A DNA stretch of 64,000 nt from Schistocephalus solidus (Eukaryota > Platyhelminthes > Cestoda > Diphyllobothriidea > Diphyllobothriidae). The notes below the pieces were generated by a model, which made no database searches, had not been told where the DNA came from, and worked only from the letters and a program-made list of their open reading frames with translations. The stretch lies in NCBI GenBank assembly GCA_017591395.1, contig WEDG01008830.1, positions 19,884-83,883 on the forward strand, written 5' to 3'. Shown here piece after piece: positions 10,541 to 21,984 of this stretch (position 1 is its first letter; every line of letters begins with the position of its first letter). The translations under genes and the position numbers were made by a program.

Positions 10541-11689
10541 GTTGCGATCGGATATATTAACAGTGATACTGGGATGCTAAACGATGACGTTATGCGACAC
10601 CCTCATGCCCCGCCTACAGCCGCTAAGCAGCACGTACGTTAGAAGCCATTCCAATCTCCCTTGTTTTTGTGTAGGGCAATGCAGTTATGCTAATTTTTAT
10701 CATCACTGAACAGTGTTTAAACCTACGAGATGGGCTGCTTTTTCGGGTGCAGAACATCAAAAAGTGGCATTTCGACAAATTACTGGAAGGCAGCTGGAAA
10801 CAGCAGCGTGCCGGGTTAGCAAGACCTGGGGCAGGCAGAAATCCCAGGTCACGTGGATGGCAAGGCAAGCTTGCGAGGACGGGCGCAGAGGTTGATCAGA
10901 CGCACGCACAGCACTTAAACTGCTTCCTCCGCTAAAGCGGACTATTTTTCACGAAAACAGCCCGTCCTACGCAGGTTAGAGGACTAAACGTAGGTCTCAC
11001 GCAACAGTGCCATTTTTTTATTTGAAAACTCAAGGGCAGCAATCTGTGATGAAGGAGGGGGCGTTTAATCGACTAGTCGTGTCCCAAAGTGAAACCCGGC
11101 GGCCAATTGGGATATCTGGACAACTCTATTTAGGGTTTGTGGGAGGGGGAGAGGGGAGCGAGCTCACCGCCTCAAGAAACAGGACGAGAAAATTCACATA
11201 ACTATGTCGATAATAATGTGGTTTGTGAACCGACCAGCACTCTGGGATCTCAACATGCAGCCGACAGACAAAAAAGTAATGACAACTCCCGTTTTCTGGA
11301 GTCCACATCACCATTAAAAACGACCACTTCTAGAAGCTGCAATTGATGACCGTTTCTCACTTGTGTTTGAATTAACCAAGTGAACTAGTAAGCCTTTGCC
11401 TAGAATCGGCAGGCATGACTGAGAGCGTTGAAAACTGAAGCAGCTATCTTCATACTTAACTGAACCGGGAAGTTCGGGCGAAGCGACATGTCGACAAGAC
11501 TGAATTAGCATGGATTAGTGCCTCTAATCTCCAACCCTGGTCAACATATCCCTACGGTTAAGGCGTGTTCAAAACTCGGATTGGCCATGTTGGACACGCA
11601 TAGACGCACCAACATTTGCGGATGCACGCTTCACGGATCGGCTACGACAGTCATTTAGTCCAATCTGCCATGGGGTCCAATCCTGAGCA
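10541..11689. other. No gene seen
   Basis: Only short overlapping open frames without recognisable motifs. A purine-rich GGGAGGGGGAGAGGGGAG run lies at about 11140. Confidence 0.4.
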
Positions 11690-11890
11690 AGCCAGCATCC
11701 CCACAGCAACTAGTATTATAGGCAGATAAACAACACCGGCAAAGACAAAGGAGACTGGAATGGCCAGTTCTGGCTTATTATCCGTCATCAGCTGACCATA
11801 TCCAATCCCAGGCGATGTACCACACGAGGCTGGAATTCGCGACCTGTTGAGTAGAAGTTCAGCGCTCTACCGATGTCGATACGACAAGAA
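11690..11890 (-). mobile_element. tRNA-derived SINE copy with decayed hammerhead
   Basis: The minus strand has a decayed tRNA-like head (11845-11885) and then CTGATGACGGATAATAAGCC with GAAC in place of GAAA at 11753-11796. The conserved GACTGGAATGGCC and its flank follow. The changed GAAA and the weakened stem I make this copy a likely non-functional ribozyme. Confidence 0.65.
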
Positions 11891-13821
11891 GATACGAAGT
11901 AAAACATCCCTGCCAAGTTTCTTCAGGCGTAAAATCACCTTTCGCTCTGACCGGACATCTTCTCGGTCGCCAATATGGGAACACAGTCAAGGCACAATGG
12001 ACAGTCCTCAGCGGGGCAAACGCAATACCATCTTGTTCTCCATATTTCCGCACATTTGACTCCTGTAATTTCTGAGCCAATCGAATCGAGACTGCAGAAA
12101 CAGCGTATGGCACCTCGATCGACGCCCTTCATGCGTGCTTTCTCTGATAAACTGCAACTACATGTAGTTGCAGTTTAAGTTGCAACTTAAATCACAGCAT
12201 GACCAGCTTAGATTATATATGCATCAGCGACAACGATCACTGAGGTTCTCACCGCTCTCAAACACTCAGTCATCGTGTAAACACTTGGGGTTGTACGTAG
12301 ACGTATTTGGACTACACAGCACTCACATATCATGCCCCATAATGATGCTTTCTTAAGTCCGTACTTACAGGTGGTCAGATATATTTGCTTGTGTGGTCGC
12401 CCATGGCACATGGTCTACGCCACGCCAACCACTGCACCAAATCTCATTCCCACGCAGCTTGACTCGGGCAATCGTGAGTGTCTGAGGAACAAAAGAACTA
12501 GTGAAGTCGATTCACTTCGGATCCAGTATTTAGTTCATCACGGTAACCGGCCAAATTCACTTCCATGCTACCACGTTGCACCGGCTATAACCTAATGGCA
12601 TAAGTCTGAATGTGGACCTCATGATGGCCTCGCTTGCGTGGGGACTGAGATCTCGCTGGATAGAGCCAACTTTATGCAAAGTTAGAAACCAAGTAGTTTG
12701 TGGCATGCGCAGAAAATCAAGTTAGCTTGTGCAACCACAGCATTCACTTTCACTTTCTGAGATGTTGGTGTTTTCATGCGAGGACAGAAGTTGGAGTGGA
12801 GGCACCACAAATCGGTTTCATTTTAAACAAACTAGTACATTTCACTATTGGATTCATCTCGCGGATCAATAGAAGAGCTTGTAGCTTGTTTAGGCTGGAT
12901 TATCGGCAAAACGCATAGGACATAGATTTCGGACAGCCTGCTTCAGGGAGATGGCTGCACCCCGAATTCGCGTTATTTAAGATTGCTCCTTGTGGGACGT
13001 CAGAGGGTTCACAGAAAAGTAAAATCACCATGGGATTATCTTGCAAAATTGCTTGTCAGTAGAAGCCCATGTCATCTACTGCCTTTGGGTGCTTTGCAGT
13101 CCTCATTCCATTTGTCACCGGCTTCTGTACTTCCCACGCTTTGTGTTTGTGCGTTTTATGCATAGTCGCATCAACCGTGGCCACGCCCTGTAAACCTTTT
13201 TCTATATTTATAGATAATACTCCAGTGCGTAGACTAGGGTTCACGCCCTCGAACATCGTCACATAAAAGCTCCTCAGCATTCGCGTGTGCACGGATACCT
13301 GAATAACCCTTAGCACCTTGAATGGAACTTTGGAACTCTCTAATGGCAATGCAATGTGATTCGGGCCCAAAAATTCTCGGGGAAATCGATCTTGTACTTG
13401 ATTGGTTGATGTGTTCATGGGACTGACGTAACTAAGGCTGCAATCGGATGCGTGAAATTTGATAAGCCGATTGGTTGCCGGTTCGCCCACTTGCTCGCGG
13501 GCACTCCTGAACGGTATTTCCCGCTTCGTCAGGCCCACATGCGTCCGCTGTCTATATGCTGTCCTTGTTCTTGTTCCCCTTATTATAACTGTTGTCTGTT
13601 GTTTTATTTGCTATATGTTTAAGTATATTTGCAAGCGCAATTATCGACCCCACGTCAAGAGTGAGGTTGACGAATTTCTCCGAAAAATAAACGAAACTGT
13701 GAGGAAAAGGTACTCATCGGAAACATCGATATTATCATCATCGTCTTCTTTGTCGTCCTCACCATCATCCACATCACCATCGGAGAGCTACACTTCTGAG
13801 ACGTATTCGTCATCTTCTTAA
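11891..13821. other. No supported gene; perfect 30-bp palindrome inside
   Basis: Open frames of 160 aa (13056-13538, minus) and 120 aa (13459-13821, plus) overlap antisense to each other. The plus frame shows one hydrophobic stretch and a Ser-rich tail but starts at TTG and has no family resemblance I recognise. I do not call either as a gene. A 30-bp perfect palindrome centred on ACATGT sits at 12148-12177. Confidence 0.4.
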
Positions 13822-14299
13822 GATGGCACGAGTTCGTGGGCGTCTGATTCGCACAATCCGTGAAGGTACGAGGAGAATCCGTTAACATCTACACAGACAC
13901 CCGCAGCCCAGCTGATTTTACATGAATCCCTGTGCCAGAGAGCAATACGCTCACGAATCCGATACATTCACCTGTACAGTCTGCTGAAGATTATCAGACC
14001 GTTCTTGCCCGAACTCGCACGAACACTTTTGGGTGGGAGAAACATGTGTTTTATTCTGACCCTAGTAGCCATGGGTCAGGAGTAGATATGTGAGAAATTC
14101 GTACGAACTCGGCTCCCTTATTTCTTTGCTCAGGATCTAAGGAAGTATGACCAGCGAAATCAGAAATCTTCATCCGACGCGGTTCGAGAGTTAAATATTC
14201 CAGTTACAAAGTCAAAGAGGTATGCCAAATGACTTTTTGCTCTTAAGCAGACTGTTTCATTGACAAGATACCCTCAAACTTTTCAAAATGCTATGGACA

Positions 14300-14450
14300 C
14301 CATCTGATGGCTACGGCAGAAATGGCTGCATTCAGGCTCCGTAAACCGGCGCCGCAATCACTGTGGCCGAAAGCCACCAATTCAGCCGCCCACATCTTAT
14401 TACTTGTCCCGGTGGCCGCCATCCCTTTGATGATGATGATCAGAAGACGA
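14300..14450 (+). mobile_element. Small fragment of second-lineage PLE 3' end
   Basis: Positions 14310-14345 translate to AEMAAFRLRKPA, matching AEATVIRLRKPV at about 17935-17970. The following bases (CCCGGTGGCCGCCATCCC) align with CCCGGCAGCCACCATTCC at 18016-18033. It is a short remnant only. Confidence 0.4.
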
Positions 14451-14724
14451 ACAGAAATATTGTTTCTTCCCCCTCCCTCCCCCACCGTGACAACCAAAGA
14501 TTTGTTCTACTTACCCCACATTAAACTGAGTTACAAAGTTATATAAATGTTCAAGTCTGACGAGAATTTATGGAAAGTTAACGTATGTCCGTCAAATTGT
14601 CTTTTGAATTAATACATTGCAACCCCTGAAGAAATCAGGTTCAGTAAGCTTACGTCTTTGATTAAAATATTTCTTAAGCTGCTACTGCTCCACCAGTTTA
14701 GTTTCTAAATTTCACATTAAAAAT

Positions 14725-15995
14725 TCCAAGTGCCAACACATCTAGCACACATTGCTAACCCATCGAAACTGCCCATAGTCCTCCCAGGAGCTCGACTACC
14801 AGTACCAGCAACAGAGCCCCCAAGACTCAGCACCTATCCTGTCCTCATTGTCACCGCACATGCACAGCACGCATCGGCTTGGTCGGTTACTTGCGATTCC
14901 ATAACACAGAGACCGGCGAACCAGTGCCAGGTGCACCAACATACACCCGCCGCGCCCGACTCGACTCTCCGCACTGCCCACGCACATTCACACACCGCAT
15001 GGGCCTATTAGGTCACATGCGTCTCTATGAAAACCTGCTGTGGAATACCACCGACTATACCACAGCACTACATATTTCCTCATCAGCCTCTGCGCCTCAC
15101 TTGATCGCACGCAACACCACAAAAAATATGCTCTCAGTCTGTATAGCTGACTGAGAGGCAAGTATGATCCTCGGCTCCTTCTCCATGTGGCTCTTCTGCT
15201 GCATGTATGATCTGAGCTTGAGAATATCACGAGGCGATCAGCGCCGTGGGTTGGAGGGTTGCCAGCTGACAATTGCACTCCGAACTTGAAGTCAGTCCAG
15301 TGTTAGTTGTGTGGAGTGGCTCACCGGTGGTCTGAAATGCAGACTGCGATGGCTCCTTCTTAACCTGACCTGTGGCTATCTCACACATGTGAATTGTTGG
15401 CCGTTCAACGCTTAGACGAGGACACCAGCAGCTGCACCAAATTTTGCATCAGAAAACTGACTGGCGCAAAAGGTGGCCTGATTGTGCGATTGGGGGGGGG
15501 GGGGGGGGAGAGAGATTGAGGTCCACGGATCAGCGTATTTTATTCTATAAACGATCTGACGCGCTTGAAACTATCACGTTACGCTTAAAGCCGTGGCTTG
15601 GAAGGTTGCCAACTTACGGGATAACTCGGACCACGTGGTCAGCGCCGTGTGTGTTTTGTGTGGAGGGGCTGACTGACGGACCTAGAGTCAAGCTACAATG
15701 GATCCTTCTTAATGTGGCCTTTATGGCACTCCAACTCCGTGGGATACGACCAAGGTGTGGTGGCGTGCCCAGGGCGTCTCCAGCCGCACCAGTCACCTGC
15801 GTCCTCTCCCGCCTCCGGTCTTCTTGACTCTGTCCTGACACTGTGCTCAGGTGAGGGATGAAGAGAGAGGGCAGGAGATGCAGCGCAAGGCTACTATCAC
15901 TTAAAGCTAATCCACGCGCAAGTCACCTTCCCTGCACCACCACGGTGTGGAGCATACGGTGAACATTGTCGGACTACGACGTTCGAACTGACGAG
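14725..15995 (+). mobile_element. Zinc-finger LINE 3' remnant
   Basis: Decayed fingers lie at about 14835-14900 (CPHCHRTCTARIGLVGYLRFH) and 14955-15030 (SPHCPRTFTHRMGLLGHMRLY), with finger residues lost: Cys to Ser, terminal His to Tyr. The 3' UTR modules of the LINE follow, first GAGAATATCACGAGGCG then the block at 15590-15990 that ends in CGGACTACGACG. A G-run of about 16 lies at 15492-15507. The copy is 5'-truncated and non-coding. Confidence 0.7.
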
Positions 15996-16254
15996 ATAAT
16001 TAAAGAAGATGAAGAAGTTTGTTCGCTCGGTGTTACAGAAACACCTGTCCACTTCTCAGTTTTCCCCGAAACTACCCAGTGGCTCACAATCGAAGCTGTG
16101 TTAGAACACTGTTCAAACGCATCCTGGCAGAAAATGCACCCGAGGCTCGTTACCTCCGAAGCCATTCATAAGCACCTAGGGTATGGAATGCACTGATATG
16201 CATCAAGGACGTGTCAGAGGCTACCGAGCGCATTGCTACGGGAGTAGGTGTCGG

Positions 16255-16680
16255 AGTTGCACACCAGCCCAAAGTTACCGTGCCCAGTAGGGTTAAGAAG
16301 ATCAAGTACTGATCAAATCCTAGGGAGCAGTCCAATGTAGTGTATAGCATCCAGTGTCTAAACTGTCGCCGTACTTACACAGGACAGATTGGACGGAGGC
16401 TTAGGTCACATACACGAACATAAGCTAGCTGTGAGACGGGGTGACGGATTATCACAATTGGTTGTCCACACCTACGAGGATAATCGCCCACACCAGACGC
16501 AAGACAGGCTAGCAATTGATTGAGGCCTGGGCATCCGATGAAAACTTACTCAATCGATTTATTGATCTGGAACCGGCATACAGAGCCCATGCCCCCTGTA
16601 AATATTGCTTGCTTTTGTTGCTGCTTTTGTCGCTGACGGTGGACTCTAGCAAGATTTTCAAAGCTCACACGTGAATAAAA
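16255..16680 (+). pseudogene. PLE GIY-YIG domain remnant with hammerhead-like tail
   Basis: The plus-strand frames give VVYSIQCLNCRRTYTGQIGR followed by RLRSHTRT. This is the GIY-YIG core pattern of PLE endonucleases (Tyr...Tyr-x-Gly, then Arg and the helix with Glu/His). It is followed by decayed EAWASDEN...RFIDLEPAYRA near 16525-16590. Frameshifts interrupt it near 16410 and 16500. At 16633-16663 a degenerate hammerhead-like motif (CTGACGG, a GGACTC/GATTTT stem, CAAA) follows in the position seen for other PLE tails. No RT is present. Confidence 0.75.
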
Positions 16681-17539
16681 CCATGATTCTGGCGAGTGAA
16701 CAGGATTTTTCGTTGTATATCGACAATCTTCGCACGCCGCCTGTATGCCGGTCGGTTCAGCCAGTAATGGTCAGTACATTGGCTGGCAGGATAGGAAATC
16801 ACATAGCCACATTGCTGTCTGCCTCCAGGATTAGCATCTTTTGGCCGGAGGGGGCAGGGAGGGGAGGGCCGTCCACACAAAGACCAGTTTTATCAAAAAA
16901 ACATAAGAGTGCAACTGGCGCGCTACCAAAATGTCACCAAGGGGCCAACATGGTAAACGCCTGTGACATCTGTCGACATCACCGCACTCCACGCGAGTTT
17001 GGATTGACCGGAGGCGACTGGGAGACCAGCGCAGTGAGCCGAAAGAATTCCGTGACAGAAATATGTTCTGAGATGAGCTACTGCAGTGTCAATGGCAGAG
17101 GTTTTCCTTCAAAATAATTAGATTCTCCTTGTACATTAGACGCCGACTCGTGTGACTAAATGTCGAAAACAGATTACCTTATGCACTTAAATTAGCTTAT
17201 TAAGATTAAATAATTAACATCTTCTAAAAGGCGGGCTTTTTGCTCGATGCCTTGGGTTAAAATACTCACAATTAAGATACACGTTGATAGGTTGATCGAT
17301 TTTTCTGATTCCAACATCAACACAATGTTGCGTACAAATAGGTTGTGCTACTATTTTGAAAACTTGAGCCCTTCATCACACTTTCAATCAATTCAGAAAC
17401 GAACCGATATGTGAGCACAATGTAATCACTGAAAGCTGGTTAACTCTTCAAAATTAAAGAGATGAGCAGCTAAAAAACTGGCTTCCTTGTTGAAATACTT
17501 AAAAAATACTTCCGGTGCTAACGGAAAGCAAGAAACAAC

Positions 17540-18035
17540 TATTCACCAGGGTCCCATTTCAAGGGGACCCAACAAGTGGACTCTTACGAAGGTGCCTAAG
17601 CCAAGCTGTATCAAGCACATTTCCAGCAGCCGACTTCTCCCATCCTATACGGAGGGGGAAAGAACAAACTACCAGCCACTTCAATGTGCATTTATTCTTT
17701 CACCTGCCCATATGGTGCAGAATGTATTGGTCACAAGAACCGGCGTTTGTCCAAAAGAGTACGAGAAAACCTTCCAGCATGGTGATGAAAGGGGCAGATA
17801 TGGAACAGAAATATCTCTATCCTCATGCATGTGGTAGACAGAGGCCATCGTGTAGATGCCAAAGAGGCCTTCCGAGTAATTTACAAGGTCCCCTCAACCT
17901 ATTCAAAATTCCTTGAACAGCGTCTGTTGGCTAAGGCAGAAGCAACTGTAATCAGGCTACGCAAACCAGTCCTGTGCGCTCAAAAGAAATTTATACAGGC
18001 GTCGAAATTACCTGGCCCGGCAGCCACCATTCCTC
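17540..18035 (+). pseudogene. Second PLE lineage: GIY-YIG fragment
   Basis: Reading across frames gives VPFQGDPTSGLLRRCLSQAV, then YSFTCPYGAECIGHKNRRLS with KRVRENLPAW, then HVVDRGHRVDAKEAFRVIYK and KAEATVIRLRKPVLCAQKK. This order (linker, GIY-YIG core with FTC..GAxYIG, a GH helix, AEAxxIR..P.LC end) is a distinct PLE type from the IYRI/VGETGKR copies elsewhere in the window. A stop and at least two frameshifts (near 17790 and 17830) break it. It probably cut target DNA for retrotransposition when intact (family knowledge). No RT or hammerhead is visible here. Confidence 0.7.
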
Positions 18036-19675
18036 TGACGCTGATCATAAAACAGACCGCATATTCAGGTCCGAGTAATTTACTATGTTGGCGACTGTCG
18101 CAGACTTGTGTCTACATATTTTTGTGTTTTTTCCCAGTGGAAGGGCATGTTGCATATCCGCAAATGATTTCTACAACGCCTCGCCAGCGCGAGACGTGGT
18201 TAGCCGGTCCGCATAAATCAGATGAGAAGAGAAACCAAAAAATAGTACCTCTAAGGGAACGAGAAGACTGACTTTTACAAAGTTTTCGATTTTTAACTCT
18301 GAGAAATTTTGCAACGTAAAACCCAGTAATAAGGCTATCGACAATCTTTACTTTCACCCCAGCCATAAGTATGTGGAATCGATCTCGAACTGTGTAAGAA
18401 CCTGGCGGTGTTCCTTTTATTTCCTTCATTATTTAGGATGACTTTTGTATGGTCTAAATTCAACTAGCGTACAATTTACAAAAGGTATATCAACTGCTGT
18501 AAGCCGTCTGAGAAATCTTTCGGAACTCTGCGCGGCACAGAAAATTTGCTACTGTCTGCCAAGTAAAGGTGTGAACGAGCAGAACTTTTCAACTTTACCT
18601 CTGACTTTACTTTGGGAAGAAATGAAGGACACGCACGTAATTTTTAAGGAGAAAATATAATAAAGAAGTTTTTTATTGGAGCAGGAACAAGCTGATCGCT
18701 GTGTGGACGTCTTTTTTCCTATGTTTCATATTTAGGCAAGTTTAGCAATTGCACCCGAACCGTCAGTCACAGGCGAAGGCTTCTGAGGGGTCACCATACG
18801 GGTAAAAACATTTCCGGAAAGGACTTATTATGGACCTTCCCATAATCGCTTGAGGGCGCAGAAGGCCGCCATATTTTTAAGAGTGCCTTGAACCTCCAGG
18901 GACTGCACTGTCACCTCGAAACATGCAGCAATTTTATTGGAGGGGAGTTCTCCTCATACGCAGTCGTTTGTATGGGCATACCTGATGCGCTTCTATGAAG
19001 TACTTTTAACCCTTTGACATGACTTGCCACTTTTTAAAAGAACATCGCTGTTTCTAACCAATTTGAAATTACTTTAAATATTTCTTTTAGGTCTTCGTTT
19101 AAGTGAAGGTCGTTCGATATTGATCGGCTGCTCTAGTCGGTGCACATGAGCCACTTAGCAAAGTACAGAAGAGTTTTCGTGCATTTACGCCTGTTTAGAA
19201 TGCAGTCTTCATAATTCGAAAAGGCTGTCCATTTTAAGCGGGCGGGGTGGTTCCTAGTAGGGTGTCCTGTTTAGGCGGCCATACAAGGCATCCCTACCTA
19301 AATGTCAGCTGTCAGTCCTTAATTTACCCAGTGCTCGCACTGCACCGGGCAAACGACATTGCCTGGCCGCCGTACGAGACACTAGAACGTGGCCGTTGGG
19401 GAGGTCTGACCAGCATGATTTCAGGCAGCCAGCAACAGCAGCGGCTGAGGTCGGTATCGTCAAGTCAGGTTTCTGTCGTGTCACTGGGGTGGAGGCTGCA
19501 GCTGGACGCAACATTGCGCCCGTCGGGACGCGATCATCTAGTAAGCCTCCAGGCCCTGTTGCGGCTGCATCGGGTGTGGCGGTGATCGCAGTGAGCCTAC
19601 GTTTCAGGGCAGGAATTGCCGGAGGCTAATTATCGCCACGGCGGCTGTGGCACTGACCTTGTTGTTCGAAAGTGG

Positions 19676-19676
<1 letters not shown>
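18036..19676. other. No gene seen; one MITE-like terminus
   Basis: No supported coding region. The stretch at 19249-19305 (GTGTCCTGTTTAGGCGGCC, then ATACAAGGCATCCCTACC) matches the terminal inverted repeat of the MITE at 35324-35730. I cannot find its partner end. Confidence 0.4.

Positions 19677-19711
<35 letters not shown>
19677..19711 (+). repeat. (CA)n microsatellite
   Basis: Seventeen CA units abut the 3' end of the zinc-finger LINE. On the LINE strand the element ends ...CTGTCG followed by (TG)n. Confidence 0.95.
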
Positions 19712-19713
<2 letters not shown>

Positions 19714-20995
19714 CAGTTTGACCGTCGTAGTCCGAAGATGTCCACCGTATGCTCATGGGAAAGTTCAGCAGGGACGGTGACTTGCGCGTGATTCAGTTTA
19801 AAGTGATAGTAGACTTGCGCTGCATCTACCGCACTCTCTCCTCATCCCCCACCTGAGACCGGTGTCAAGACAGAGTCAAGAAGACCGGAGATGGGAGAGG
19901 GCGCAGGTGGCTGGCGCGGCCGGAGCCGCCCCTGGACGTGCCACCACACCTGGCTCGGATCCCACGGAGTGGGAGTGCCATAAAGGCTACATTAAGAAGG
20001 AGCCATTGCAACTTGACTCTCAGTCCGCCAATCAGCCACTCCACACAAAACACACATTGGGCTGACCACGCGGTCCAAGTTATCCCGTCAGTTGGCAACC
20101 TTCCAAGCACACACGTGACATTTCGACCGTCGATTTCGACGAGGTCCACCGTATGCTCCACACCAGGTGGTGCAGGGACGGTGACTTGCGCGTGAATTAG
20201 TTTTAAGTGATAGTAGCCTTGCGCTGCAGCTACCGCACTCTCTCCTCCTCCCCCACCTGAGCCCGGTGTCAAGACAGAGTCAAGAAGACCGGAGATGGGA
20301 GAGGGCGCAGGTGGCTGGCGCGGCCGGAGCCGCCCCTGGGCGTGCCACCACACCTGGCTCGGATCCCACGGAGTGAGAGTGCCATAAAGGCCACATTAAG
20401 AAGGAGCCATTGCAACCTGACTCTCAGTCCGCCAGTCAGCCACTCCACACAAAACACACATTGGGCTGACCACGCGGTCCGAGTTATCCCGTCAGTTGGC
20501 AACCTTCAAGCCACGGCTTTTAGCGCACCGTGATAGTTTCAAGCGCGTCAGATTGTTTATAGTGAGGAATATGCACTGAGCTGTCGACTCACTCTCTCCC
20601 CACCCCACAGTCAGACTACTGTCCGAGCCGGTCAGTTGCCTGATGTGGGAGTGGGCGCATTGGCTGACGGATCGGCGTACCCGTCTTCGCGCGCCACAGC
20701 ACGACCTGGCCCCCATAACGCACACACCAGGATTCACAAACTCAGGGGATATGGAGCAGCCATTGCCGTCTGACATCCCAGTCCACTGGTCAGCCACTCG
20801 ACACACACAGCATATACACTGAGCCGACGGCGTGGTCTGGTGGAAGCGTCAGATTGGCAGCTTCCCAGCCACGGTTTCTAGGGAAACCGTGATATACTCT
20901 GGTAAATGGTGATTGTGAGGGTGTAGTCGATGTATTGGTGTAGGTAGTGTGTGCTGATGTAGCTTAGCCTCCGGAGGTTTACCGGAGGTTGTCGT
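19712..20995 (-). repeat. Modular 3' UTR of the zinc-finger LINE with 404-bp duplication
   Basis: The segment containing TATCCCGTCAGTTGGCAACC occurs at 20081 and again at 20485, a 404-bp spacing. The surrounding blocks (CACGGAGTG...AAGAAGGAGCCATTGCAAC and the CGTATGCTCCACACCAGG block) repeat with it. An upstream block carries the inverted motif GTTTCTAGGGAAACCGTG near 20875. The same blocks reappear singly in the copies at 1.1-2.0, 3.4-3.9 and 15.2-16.0 kb. Confidence 0.7.
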
Positions 20996-21840
20996 GGAGG
21001 TGCATGTGTCCTAAGAGGCCCATGCGGTGTGTAAATGTGCGGGAGCAAGGAGGTCAGTGAAGGCGGGCGCGTCGACTATATGTCGGAGCCCCCAGGCACT
21101 GGTTCACCAGCCTCCGTGCGATGGATTCGCAGGTGACCGACCAGGCCGATGCGTGAGTTGAAGTTGCGGGCGCAGTGTGGGCAGGAGAAATCGGTGGAGG
21201 CTGGGGCGATGTCATTCATGGTAGTGGGGGTGTCAGGGGCGCTAAGAATGGCAGGAGCGGAGGGTGCGCATGGTGTATCGGTGTTGTCGGCATTGTGGTG
21301 TATTCCGCTGTCATGGATGCGCATGTGACCGAATAGGCCCATGCGATGAGTGAATGCGCGAGTACAGTGAGGGCAGTGGAGGCGACGATCTCTGCTGTGT
21401 GATGGTGTTCCAGGCACTGGCTCACCGGTCTCTGTACGATGTATTCGCAAGTGACCGACCAGGCCGATGCGTGAGGTGAATGTGCGGTCGCATTGAGTAC
21501 AGCTTAGGAGAGATTCCCCATCGCTGATGGTGGTTGTGGTGGTAGAAGTGAAGGCGAAGGCAATGGTGGTTGCGGTGGTGGGGGTAACAGGCGATGAGTA
21601 GATGGATGTGGTCTCTATGATGGTGGGAGTAATGGAATTGATGTCAGGAGTGAGGGTGGGGAGTTAGAATGAGGGTTGGCAGAATTTGACGTAGAAATTG
21701 GAATTGTGGGATTGTTGGTGCATTGCGTCCGAAGATGTCCGACCAGGCCGATTCGCGCGCGGAAGATGCGTTGACAGCGCGGGCATGTTGGCAGGGCCTG
21801 GGCATTGGCGGTGTTGGTCCGGGGCGCTGGTGACTTTCGT
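20996..21840 (-). pseudogene. C-terminal C2H2 zinc-finger array of the LINE
   Basis: In protein order the fingers are CPRCQRIFRARIGLVGHLRT (ending in Cys, so CCHC-like), CTQCDRTFTSRIGLVGHLRIH, CPHCTRAFTHRMGLFGHMRIH and CPHCARNFNSRIGLVGHLRIH. A fifth finger follows past a frameshift near 21085 (C..CSRTFTHRMGLLGHM). They fall into two alternating types, IGLVGHLRIHRTE(T/A)GEPVPG and MGLFGHMRIHD, which suggests duplication of a two-finger unit. Thr/Ser/Pro-rich linkers separate the pairs. Such fingers probably bind nucleic acid, either the element RNA or the target DNA (inference). Confidence 0.85.
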
Positions 21841-21984
21841 GCCGCTCTTTTATTCTTGGCGGCGGCGATCCGGTTGGCCTCGTAGATTGCTGAACCAGTC
21901 TTCACTGATCTTCTCCATGCCGGTCTATCCTGGGCGAGGTCTTCCCAGGTCGCCGAGTTGATTTGCAGTTGCTTCCAGCGATTT

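Noticed and set aside
13056..13538. 160-aa open frame on the minus strand
   Set aside because: No motif or family resemblance, antisense to another open frame, and of a length expected by chance in 64 kb. A transcript or homologue would be needed.
13459..13821. 120-aa frame with a hydrophobic stretch and Ser-rich tail
   Set aside because: Begins at TTG, no clear ATG upstream of the hydrophobic segment and no recognisable domain. The Ser tail comes from TCATCATCG-like simple sequence.
16671..17117. 148-aa plus-strand frame
   Set aside because: Starts inside a PLE tail and shows no domain; probably chance.
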